64,000 nt of DNA from Cryptomeria japonica (Eukaryota > Streptophyta > Pinopsida > Cupressales > Cupressaceae). Shown here piece after piece: positions 45,742 through 56,784 of this stretch. Both the position numbers and the translations under genes were made by a program. The notes beneath the pieces are model-generated. The model was not told where the DNA came from. It was given only the letters and a program-made list of their open reading frames with translations, and ran no database searches. The stretch is from assembly GCF_030272615.1 (NCBI RefSeq), contig NC_081415.1, forward strand, positions 605,995,137 through 606,059,136. The letters are read 5' to 3'. The first letter of the stretch is position 1; each line of letters begins with the position of its first letter.

Positions 45742-48700
45742 ACTGAGGATTTATATATTTTTCAATTGGTACCCTCTCTTGCCTTCTATTGTGGTGGTTT
45801 TGTCTCCTATTGAGGTGGAGTTTGTTCATGTAGGAGAGGTGTGGTTCTGCTAGGGGTTGGTGTTACTCCTCCTCTAGTTCTTGGCTGCAAGTAGTTGATG
45901 TTTCCCATTTTCCAGACTTCTTTCTTTTTTCTCCTATTGAGGTGGAAGCTATGAAAGGTAAAGAGATCTTATTGTTGTATCATCTCAAGGTTATGAGATC
46001 TTTTCCAAAACCCATTTTTCTTGATTATATGAGTTGATTGTTTTGGTAGTTTCAGCTTGTTCTTTCATAGATAGTTTTTTGATGTTTAGATCCTTCCGGT
46101 CTATTGTTGTTTGCCTATGTTTATTTGCTGGCAGCATTTTGTAAGTAAAAGGTTTTGGGTTCCTTTTAAACCTATTTTACCCCTAATCCAAAACAAGAAT
46201 AGGTATAGAAAATATCAACTAAAATAATTTGGTTTCATTTAATTTATATTAAGAAATGTAATTTTGTATAAAATTATAATTATGTGTTCAATATAATGCA
46301 TGCTTAAATTTTATACCATACTCAATGTAGTTGAATAAGCCTCATTTTATGATTGTATAACTTACATAACTTAGGTTATTTTAATTATAATCATATATAA
46401 ATTATATAATATAATTGAATCATAGTAGCACCATCAAAGTTGCATAAAGTTGGTTTCAGTTATGTAGTATATGTGTTATTGATTAAAAAAAATATTACTA
46501 AATGGAGGACCGCATAATATTCTAAATATTACAACCAGCCATTAAATTTAGAGCTCATTTTTTAAACTAAAAACCAATGTTACAATCTAGACAAATTGTA
46601 TGTCCTAATTGTTCAAACTAAAAACTAATTTTACCCTCATTTCTTCTTTGTAACTTTAGACAATCAAAGAAGAAAATAAATACCAATATCTTCCCTTATA
46701 CAAAACTAAAAGATTATGATACTCTTAATAAACTAACACCCTAACACTAAAATTGATCAAATCTATTTCAAAATAATAGAAGAAGACCAAAAACCAATTA
46801 ACTTGGCAACAACCTTTGTACCTTAGAGATTATATGCTTTACAAACTCTTTAGGAAGAGAGAACCTCATGAATCTTTAAATCTCTCACATATTGATGATG
46901 TTCTTGTTAACAAGAAAAAATGGCTAACTCTTTAACAATTCTCTCAAAAAGTCAAAGATGTTATTAGTAAATCTATTCATAATCTTCATGAACTTTCTAA
47001 AAATAATGATATTAGGATGCACTTGCTTAAGAACTTTAAACAAATAGATATTCTAAGGATAGTTTTTTTCTTTATTTTATTATTTTTTCTCATTTCTAAC
47101 TTTTTTGTGACTTTCATTTTAGTCTTTGTGACCTCCTCCTTTTTCATGGTGGGAAATTTTTCAACCATAATTTTTTTCTATGATAAACTTCTTCTCTACC
47201 TTATATAATGTTGATAAACACTATCAAATTATAAAAGCCAAATTAAAAATTTAATTTAAATTTAAATTTAAACTCATAAAAATTCATAATTATAATATTA
47301 AAAATTTAAATTTAAATTAAAAAATAAATTACAATTAATTAAATCAAACTATACCAATGAAAAGGAAAAGATGTCACCTTATTTACTGGATCATTAAAGA
47401 AAAGGAAAAGATATAATTTGGTAATATCTACTAATAATATACCAATGAAAATGGTAGAGATTATATGGTTAAATGAGCTTTATTGGTTGGCAAAAAATTT
47501 ATTGATATAAGTTTTGAGGTTGAAAAAAACATTTTTTATTTGAAGAAAGCTTTTACGTCGAATTTCAGAGTAAAGGATCTATTGAAAAAGGGCTTAAAAC
47601 TAATGTAGACTCTATGGAAAAATTGCAAAGAAACTATTAAAGAAATAGCAAAAAACAAGGGATGTTGCAAAGGCATAGCATGTCAAATTCATTTTAAAAG
47701 AATTAATTTTTTTTTAAAAATGTTCAAGAATATAATAATAAATTAATATTTAAATATTTATAAAATAATGAAGTAATAAACAATATGTTTCTTATTTTTA
47801 GAGAAGTAAGAAATATATTGGTGGACTAAATGAATAGTTATAATATTTAAAAATATAAAAAATTAAAAAATATATTTTATTATTTGATTCAAAATATTAC
47901 ATGAAAAGAGGAATTGTAGCAATTAATTGTAAAACTTGACAAGAAAAAAAAATACATCATCAAAATATTAATAAATCATATAATTTGCGATGTCTCTTTA
48001 TATGTTAGTGGAAGAATTTAGATGTTATCATTGATGATTGGGATTATTATGGTAGATATTGATGGATTGATTCATCTCCATTCTAAGTTTAGGCATTTAT
48101 TAATATTGCTATATTCAAATAACAAAAATGTATAATTTTTGGATTGTTGTCTATCTATAATAATGAAGGACCATCAAAAAGATTTGGCAATTACAAGAAC
48201 ATTCATATAATAATGACCTATTGAGCAAACTAATAGCCAAACAAATATGTTCATTATATCTTTTAAGAAATAAAATATGAATGACTTCATAAGATTTGTA
48301 AGATGATAAATATGAAATTATAAGTGATAATTATGAATGGTTTCTCTCTATGTGCAATATTTTGAAAGTAATTGTATTTTAAATTAAATAATTAAAATAG
48401 TCAAAAAAAAAAAAAAATTGAGAAATTTGAATGTGTTATATGTGAGCTATGGCACAATATAATCATAATTTATTTTAAAAATAAGTTAAAAAATAAATTC
48501 AATGAAACATTTTTTTTAATACTTTTATGTCAATTTTACAATTATTATATAAATTGAAGGTGAATATAATCATTAATTAAATTTTCTAAATTTTGATGTA
48601 TTTATTAAAGAATATTGATTTAAATTATATAATGTGTATGTTTCATCTTAATAAATTATTATGTGGTATTATTGCTTAAAATAAGTCATATTAATGACAT

Positions 48701-50464
48701 TAATATATGAAATTTATTGAAGATTGTGTGTGTACACTAAATGTTAGTGGACATAACATGATTGACATTACATTGAGATTAATAGTTCCATTAATTTACA
48801 ACTATATTATGATCATTTGAAAAAATGTAAAATTTAAAATTAAACTCGGTGACAAAATATATTCTTATTTTTATAATATTCTAATTAAAAAAGAAAATTA
48901 ATCATATCATTTTTCCTATTATCTAAGACTTTTGTTTCTTAAATTGTCTTCCTTTCATAAATCTTATGTCTTCCTTTATTATAAACCATAACAATCAATT
49001 AAACATGATGCCTTTGTAAGGAAGTTTCTTGCCTACATATAACCTAGTCTTTAAATTCTCCTTCATTCTTGATACTAAAAGTTGAATTTCATTTCTTATT
49101 TAAATTTTGTTTTCTTTAAAAATTATTTTATTTTAATTACATCGATAAATGTAAAATTTGATATCTATCAAGATGTTTTATACGGATTTTTAAAAATATA
49201 AATATGCTAGTATAGTCTTGTATAGGGGAAGCATACCAATAGTCATTATAGCTACTTTGCACATCCATAGATTCTAAATGGTACATCGGATTTTGATTTT
49301 TTTTGTTGTATCTACATTCGACTTAACTGCTTATAGCTATTGTTTTGGCTTTTGGATAGTAATGATGCAGGTTGTGGGATCCGTTATGCATACAAGGGTC
49401 TACCCATTTTGAAGTGTCGCTCGATACCTGCTTAAAGATACTTTAATAACCGTGCACTTGAAATTGTCAATACTTATGCACGAATGCCCTAGTAGTTGTG
49501 TGCTATGGGTACCAATAAAGGTGCACAAATGGCTCAATTATGGTCCAAAAATGCTAAAAAATGAGTGGCTATTAATACATGTGAATTTTTTTAATGAGCT
49601 TTTAGTTATTTTATTTTTAATTTTTTTTTAAGTTAATAATTGAAAAATTGAACGTACAAAAAATAAATGATTATTAAGAAAAAACGATAATTGATTGTCT
49701 TCCCCTTAAACTCTATGAAATTATAAACTTCGAACTTTAAAACAATTGGAGAATTGAGTAGATGTGGAGAATGGGAGCTTACAAATGGTTTGATTGATTA
49801 TATACCTCATCCTAATCCTATGAAAGAAAAGATATTTTGGGGGAAGTCGAATCAAGGAACATATAATAGAGATAAAGGACATAAATATGGCCCTTGCAAT
49901 CTCTAACATGTAAAAATCATTGTCGGGACTTGATTGATTATGATAGAAGGGACTCTGGAAACGATATCGTTGAACAATTATACTGCACGGCCATTTTAAA
50001 ACTTTATTCTTACAATATATAGTTTTAGTTGTACAATTATTAGGTAGATGAAAAAAAATCTAGCGTACAACACTAGAGAGTACACAAGTATTTTGTTAAA
50101 GGTTGAAAAAATAATTCTAGATAATTGTTAACATGAGAATTTGTTGTTTTGGGTAGTTGGAAGTTTTGCCAAAAAAAAAATTATGATTTTCCCTTCAAAA
50201 TTACCCGGAACTGTCCCTACCTGGCTAGGTTTCACGGGCGGCTCACTCAAACGATTACCACATATTTGCATACTTGTGTTCTCTTTAATGAAACTCTTAT
50301 TTTGTTAATTAGGCAAGCTCTAATTTCGAAGGAATATATTTTTATTAAAATTTACTTTTATTTAAAATATAAATAAATGTATCAATTTTTAATATTAATA
50401 AATTATATTTTATATAAAAAGTCAAATGATTGTTTTTTAATTAATTTATATTATTTTTAAATAT
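45742..50464. other. AT-rich region with no clear gene
   Basis: 4.7 kb. The first 450 bases contain a repeated phrase CTCCTATTGAGGTGGA (about 45811 and 45937) and may be the decayed end of another mobile element that RT-K split. The rest is very AT-rich. Apart from the relic at 46827-47060 I find no convincing coding sequence, RNA gene, microsatellite array or LTR pair. Confidence 0.45.
46827..47060 (+). pseudogene. Coding-like relic, unrecognised
   Basis: About 78 codons with a single internal TAA (about 46935-46937). They give a charged, helix-like peptide with balanced composition (Lys, Asp, His, Leu), unlike the surrounding AT-rich noise. Downstream the frame becomes Phe/Leu/Ile-rich and is probably no longer coding. 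No start codon context or family match. It could be a fragment of a transposon protein or a host exon. Confidence 0.25.
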
Positions 50465-51385
50465 TGATGTGAATAGAATATATTATCGAATCGATTTAAG
50501 TTTTAGGTTATTTTTACACTTTGTCACTTAAGTTTATTAAGGACATTCTTATGGCATTTGCTTTTTATGTTTCAAGTCATAATATTAAATTGCATGTCAA
50601 AATTGTATAGTGTCTTATGTCTCGCCCTATCCTATATATAAAAAAGTTTTTCATTGTAATCAATAGTGAATTATATTGTTTATTTGGATCATTTGATAGA
50701 AGATAATTGTTATGTTATATTAGGTCTTTCTTTTGCTTTCATTAAAACTCTTTGATCTTGGATGGTTATGCCCATAGCCAAATCTTGCATGGTATTAGAG
50801 TATTCTATGCCAGCTCAAGTATGTTTTCAAAGCTTGTCAAATTACTTATTTTTAGTATTTTGATGGATCTAGATTGTAAATCTTCGTTTATTTTGAAATT
50901 TTAAGTATCCTCTTTTTTATCAAATGATATCTTAGAGAATTAGAAAAAATTGATAGAAATACTAAATTTGAGAGGGATTATCTTCATGGCTTAATATTGC
51001 ACATATAGTTTGAAGCTTGATGGAGCAAATTTCAGTGCACCATTGAGTTTAAAATATTTTAAAAATTCATTTACCTTTTGTTATGTCTATACTAAATTGA
51101 GAAGCCAATATCTACAAGATTTTGAATTTGGGAGGTGCATGCTAGATCTAGTGAGCCCCTGATCTTTTAGAACATTTTTTGTCAAATTTAACTTTTTCAT
51201 CACATATGAAACGTCCAAGAGCATATAGATCAATTCTCATTTTGTCAAAATTAGACACATTTTTTTTGTCTATAAAATATCCTCTTTAGTTGTATAATTT
51301 ATACAATAGATAATATTATTTATGCAAATAAAACTATTTCAAGTTTATTTTGCCTAGCATGTGCAAGCATCAAAATAATGGGTGT
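50465..51385 (+). mobile_element. Decayed Ty1/copia 5' end (LTR, primer site, gag start)
   Basis: A probable LTR at 50465-50789 starts TGATGTG and ends CTTGCA, with a TATATATAAA promoter-like stretch at about 50633. At 50790 TGGTATTAGAG follows, one change from the initiator-Met primer sequence. About 210 bp further on (51010-51080) a short open piece has the KLDGANF-type opening of copia gag proteins. Everything after that is unreadable, and RT-F begins at 51386. No second LTR is visible, so the LTR start is less certain than its end. Confidence 0.5.
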
Positions 51386-52506
51386 TGTACACCTGAAATC
51401 ATCAAAAACCAAGTGTTAATTAGATCAAAAAGGTGAATCACGAAACTCGATCTAAATAATAAATTTCAAACATGCGTCAACAAAAGTACACATGCAAAAC
51501 AATCAAAATAATGAAATAAATAATTGAAACTCCCTATTGATTTGATGTGTGTCGCTTCCTGCGGAGTGCTGCCTTTCAAAGTTGCACTGCTATCTTGCAT
51601 TAAGACGACAAGAATTTGAAGATCATGATTGTTGAAAAAGGGAGGATGATGCCAAATTTATAGATTCTGGAATGAAGATTTGAACGACTGAGATCGATTT
51701 GAAGACTAATTTGATCAACGATTGAGATTGCTTGAGACAAAGTTGATTGGAGATTATTACAATGAGAACTAGCTACATGACTGAATTGATTGAGAGTTGA
51801 ACTCAGCTAAACAAGATCGATTGATTCGTTAACTAACTTGATTGTTTAGTTAACTGATTTGATTGAGGAGATGGTTGATTTGATTGGCCTGTTTGAAAAA
51901 GTCAATTGAGAGTTAATTGAATTGACTGACCACTTGACTAGATTGATTGACTAGTCAGAGAAAGATGATTGGGAGTTACACTCAGAGTCGGTGGCAATTA
52001 GAATTTAGGCATGTGCTATAGGAAATTAGGCATGAAATTGAATTTGATTTGCATTTAGATTTTCAAAAATGTGAAATGAAATGCAAATTAATAGAAATGA
52101 ATTTGAATTTAGAATTTGGGAGAATTCGAATTTGAATTAGTTAGAAAGTGGAGGGAAATGACATTAATTTAACTTGGAAGAAACAAAATAGATAATTAAA
52201 TAATTTAAAGAAATTGTTTAATTATGGGAAATTAGAAATTGAACTTAATTAAATAATAAAGGTTATTTAATTAAGGTAAATAATCAAGATTGATTAAATA
52301 ATAAAATTATTTAATTTATTTATTTGAGGAAAGTGGTTAATTGATTTAAATGATTAAGATAGAAATAGAATAGTTAATTTATGATGAAAGATGAAAAACT
52401 AATTTAGAAGAATATGATTAGATTAATCAAATAATTAAAGAACTGTTTTATTTATAAAGAAGAAGAATTAGCGATGTTAGTGATAGGACATTTTTAGGTG
52501 TATACA
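51386..52506 (-). repeat. RT-F 3' LTR (1121 bp), minus strand
   Basis: Bounded by TGTACACCT on the left and AGGTGTATACA on the right, an almost perfect terminal inverted repeat. Read on the minus strand it starts TGTATACACCTAAAAATG, nearly the same as the RT-P LTR start (TGTAGACACCTAAAAATG). A purine tract precedes it. The body is dominated by TTAATTAAAT-like words and, at 51700-51960, by GATTGA-rich imperfect repeats. Confidence 0.7.
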
Positions 52507-52522
52507 TTTTCCCCTCTTTGAG
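52507..52522 (-). other. RT-F polypurine tract
   Basis: Minus strand reads CTCAAAGAGGGGAAAA before TGTATACACC. The RT-P counterpart is CTCAAAGATGGGCAAAA at 61720-61736. Confidence 0.75.
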
Positions 52523-53225
52523 ACAATGTTTGAAGCAATGTTGTTTCAAAGATAAAGTGAAAAATTATTGCCTCGACGATGGTAGTGTATAATTGTGCCC
52601 CCCCCTCAAGAAATTGGTCAAAAAATATTGAAATTGAGACCAATTTAACGATATTGTGACCAAGAGTGGTAGTTTCCAGTTTCATGAAGTTTCGAGCTCA
52701 TTTGACTAACCTACAAGGAATTCGAAGTTGAATGTGACCATGACCATTTTGGTGGGAAACCCTAATTTTGGCTATAAATAGAAAATTTTAGGGTTCATTT
52801 GTCCCATTTGCATTCTAGGAGTTCATAGCCTTTAGAGTGATTTTGGAGCATGTTGTGAGTATTTAGAGCATAATGGCAGGCATTGGAGCATGTCGACACT
52901 TGTCTGAGTGAGTTCACTCATATCAACATCCAACAGGCACTGGCAGTATGGTGAGTACCCTTGACCAGCTTGTCAAATTTTACTTGATTTCAGTCGATTT
53001 CAAAATTTTGTCGAAGATGCAAAATTTAACTATTTTGCAATTGACTATCGATATTTTTGCATCTACATTTACTTTTTCACATGTGTGTTTTCCATTTCGC
53101 AATTGATAGTCATTTCACATTCAATTATTAGAATATCTCAATTGCTTTTTATGTTTCAAATTCGTGTTAAGATTTTTGCATATGTTATTAATGTTTCACA
53201 ATTGATAGTTGTGTTTCACAAAATG
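52523..53225 (+). other. RT-F interior carrying an antisense promoter and leader
   Basis: On the minus strand, 52523 to about 52640 resembles the 3' interior of RT-P (about 61600-61720). On the plus strand there is TATAAATAG at 52773-52781, an ATG at 52873 about 90 bp downstream and a possible splice donor ATG|GTGAGT at about 52950. After removal of RT-P this plus-strand unit leads directly into the PMD-coding relic at 63153. The link between promoter and relic is inference from order and orientation. Confidence 0.45.
52773..52781 (+). promoter_or_regulatory. Putative TATA box, antisense to RT-F
   Basis: TATAAATAG with a GC-poor leader behind it. Orientation agrees with the PMD frame downstream of RT-P. 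Confidence 0.45.
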
Positions 53226-53230
53226 CTTAT

Positions 53231-54573
53231 TGTAGACACCTAAAAATGGTCAATGCTTGCGGAGTCATGCTTTAACATTGGCACATTGCCTTATTTTAGG
53301 TTTTTGCGTCGCATTAACATTTCTTCTATGTTGCGTACTTGGTCTTTATCATTTGCGAGCATCGAGTCCTTCTTCTGCATTCCTCATTTTTATCACTTTT
53401 GAATTAGGGTTTTGTCCTCTTATCAATCTTGTCGTTTTGAGATCGATTTGTCATCGATCCTCGTCCTTGTCAATCTCGTCAATTTTGCGATTGATTTGTC
53501 ATCGATCCTTGTCCTCTTCAATCATGTCAATTGGTGCATATCAATTTGGTCTCTTTATCAATATTGGTCAATTTGTCAACCAATTTCAGTTGTTTATCAA
53601 TCAAATCATTTATCAAGTCAAAATCATGATTAAATCAAATCTACATCAATTATCTTTTATCAAGACCTAATCTTCTAAGGTTTTATGATTTATTCATTTA
53701 ATCTTGTTTGTCATTTTCCCTCTAGGTTAAATTATTTATTTATTTATCCTAAGTATTCTTGTCACAATTAAATATTTATTTAATTGGCTAATTAATTCCC
53801 CCTCTTTCTGTGAATTAATTAATGAATGAAAAATTATTAACTAATTCACCTAATTTTCTAATTTCATCAATTTCTAATTTCCTAATTTCCACATCATTTC
53901 TAATTTTCTAATTTCCTAATTTTCTAATTTTCATAATTCCTAATTTCCACCTATTTTCTAATTTGTCAAATTCAATTTCCACCTAATTAATTTCTCTCTA
54001 GTCTCTCCCTATTTTTGTGCTTTGGTGGAAGCATAAATTTCTCATGTGTCATACTATTGGCATAGCAAGATGTCATAAGCTTCTAGTCCTCTAACCTTTG
54101 CATTGGCAATATGTCATAATTCATGACATAGAAGGTGTCATAACCTTCTTCCTTGAACTCAATTGTGCCATTTTTGAAGTCAATTGCCTAAAATATCAAT
54201 TTCATGTTAATCTTGTCCTCTCTCCAATTTGTCTATAAATTGGATGAATTTCTTCAATCAAAGCCCCTGGTCGAATCAATCACGCTTCTAGTACCCTTAT
54301 GCTGTCATGTTATCTAGTCAATCTTGCTTTCATCTCATGCTTATGCACTTGTAGGTGAGATCCACAAAACAAAGCAATTTGAAGGAGAAAGAAGGACAAT
54401 GGAGCCACATGAAGGAGACATCTACATTTGGTTTGCTTAGATTTCATTTAGAATGTCTTGTTTTCATGTTTTCATTGAATGTAATTAGGATTGTTATCAC
54501 TGCATTTTAGTTTTCGTGATTGAACTAGGCTAATGTTTATATTGCTTTGATGATTTCCAGAATCCTATCTACA
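53231..54573 (+). repeat. RT-P 5' LTR (1343 bp)
   Basis: Carries a 48-bp tandem duplication (53441-53488 and 53489-53536, around GATCGATTTGTCATCGATCC) that is single-copy in the 3' LTR. A run of CTAATTTTC-like words lies at about 53849-53990, and a possible TATA box TATAAAT at 54234-54240. Confidence 0.93.
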
Positions 54574-54578
54574 TTAAT

Positions 54579-54597
54579 TGGTGAACCCGATGTGAAC
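54579..54597 (+). other. RT-P primer binding site (tRNA not assigned)
   Basis: TGGTGAACCCGATGTGAAC, five bases after the LTR. One base differs from the RT-G site. Confidence 0.8.
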
Positions 54598-54690
54598 TTA
54601 ACCCCTTAACTGTGTTTTTGAGTGCTTTTGAGTTGTTTGTAGGTGAAAAACTCAAGAAACAGAGCAACTCAGAGCTTTCTGGGAACTTAT

Positions 54691-54920
54691 GCACCTATGT
54701 AAGGTACACAGGCACATCTTTATGGGTTTTGCGCCTGTGTTGAGGCATTCTGCACTTGTGTACAAAAAAAAAAAAAAAAAACCTATGCTTGTGTAGAAGG
54801 AATCTGCGCCTGTGTAAGCAATCCTACGCCTGTGTAAGCAATCCTTCTCCTGTGTAAGGTACCCTGCGCCTGTGTAAGGTATTTTGTGCCTGTGTAAGAC
54901 ATTTTGCGCCTGTGTAAGGC
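54691..54920. repeat. Tandem repeat in RT-P leader, unit about 20 bp
   Basis: About ten imperfect copies of a unit with core GCGCCTGTGTAAG, interrupted by a poly(A) run near 54765-54780. The copies closest to 54920 are the most alike. Confidence 0.88.
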
Positions 54921-56784
54921 TAGAAACAGAGGTAAAAAGCAGTTTTTTTACTTGCAAATTGCTTTGTTTTGCATTTTGTTTCTGCATTTTGGTTTTTCTT
55001 TGGTACTGATTCTCTGTGCAGCACCTTGGCATTACGCATGACAAAGACAAAAATGAAACTACTAACAAATTTTATGCAGGTTCACTAGTCAAAGACTAAA
55101 CAAATTAAACTTCTAACTTGGTGATTTTGCAGGTTGCCTTGTATTTCAACCGAACTTTTGTGTTTGTGATTCATAATTAGGCACCTAGTATGATTGCTAA
55201 GTAGGATGGAATGAACGTGTATTTTCTTTGATTGTTGAGTTTGACATTGGAGTAGGAGAGTATGCTCTCATCCTTCTTAGGGTGATCAGAAATCCAGATC
55301 TTCGATACCATTCTCATGGCTCAGATTGTTTGTTACCTTTAGAGGGCCTGCCTTCCCGACCATTTGCTTTCTTTTGCAAGCAAGTGACAATCGTGAGAAG
55401 GGAACGACCCAAAGTGAGAACAGCCAGAGTACCTTGGCATTCTAACTCACTATAAATAAATACCTAATGGGCGAAAGCTTTGAAGGAAGGGTTACGTGGG
55501 AATTGTAGTTACTTGGGAAGTGATGACCCTTGAACTCTTTCTCATATCAACATCTAAGTATGGCCTCACGGTCTAAATCATGCTTGCGTGACTACATTTG
55601 TTTGGTATCTTGGTGGGCTTAATGTCTCAATCACGCTTGCGTGACACCAAGGAGTGACGCTTAACAGAAATCCTTACTAAACACCTTGTATTTAGAGGCC
55701 AAAAATACTTCTAGTTGCTTGAGAAGGACAAGTTCGGATACTTGGAAGAGATACTAAGTTTTCCATGGGGAGATTTCCATGGGGACTGATGCTTGGCTGC
55801 CCTGAGAAGTGAGTGTCGTGGAGGGGAGCCTGTGGGGTCAAGCATCTATGTATTCTCCTTGAATCTCATAACGAGTCTACCTCTCAAGTACCTAATGTCC
55901 TTACCTACCATAAGAAATGTGTGAAGGAGCATGATTGTCTTGAGTCTAAGTTAAAATATTTTGTCTTCTTTGCTTGTCAAAAGTTGAGTTGTGTCTCATT
56001 TCAAAAACAAGACAAATTGATTCAAAACAAGGTTAAACACAAGAGTATTTCATTCAACAAAGTTCAAAACACCTTCAAACATGGTTGTCAAACATTTTTC
56101 AAAATCTTGTCTCAACATTCATGTCACTTAGATTTAGGTTCATCCTAGGTTTGCATTTTGCAAATTCCTTGTCAATTACCAAGGTTAAGTTTCACCTAGG
56201 TCATACTCCTTTGCATATCAATAAGGGTCATCCATTTTGCATGTGTCCTCTTGCATTAGAGTAATACCATTTCATAATTCAAACTTAGGTTGACATTGTC
56301 ATACATTTGCATTTGCATACCCTAGGTTTCTTCATTAATCTTAGGTCATTATCATATCATATTAGGGTCACTTGCATAGTAATTGTCCCTTAGCATATAG
56401 TGTCAAAACTAGGTTTTGTCATACTTGAGTAATCCAAATCTTTGATAAACCCTAAGTCATTGTTAGGAGGTCTAGACCTTATCAAACCTTTTCTCTTTTT
56501 GTCATCAATGTCATTTGGTCAAACCTAGCTTAGTATCCAAGCATATAGGGGAGACATTGTCATTTTGTCCTTTTGTCACTTGGTCCTTTTGTCCTTTGAG
56601 GTCTAGACATCATTTCAATTTCCTAAGGGTCTCATTTTTAGAATTGCATTCATAAGTTTGTCAAAATCTTGAAAAAAGAACAAAAACATAGGTTGCATTC
56701 TTGCCATAGATTGCATTTCTATCTATTTAGTTTGCATTTAGTTGCATATCATACATCATCCTTGAAAAAAAAAATCCAAAAATA
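54921..56784 (+). other. RT-P leader, no clear gene
   Basis: Short frames at 55228-55455 and 55813-56148 are open but have no recognised domain. A nearly repeated phrase, ATCATGCTTGCGTGAC / ATCACGCTTGCGTGAC, occurs near 55577 and 55630. The part from 56150 to 56780 is rich in TTTGTCA/TTGCAT words. This may be a long untranslated leader. Confidence 0.5.

Noticed and set aside
46020-46200. Possible LINE 3' end
   Set aside because: A TTTTGTAAGT...CCCCTAATC tail looks LINE-like, but there is no reverse transcriptase remnant, poly(A) tail or duplication to support it.
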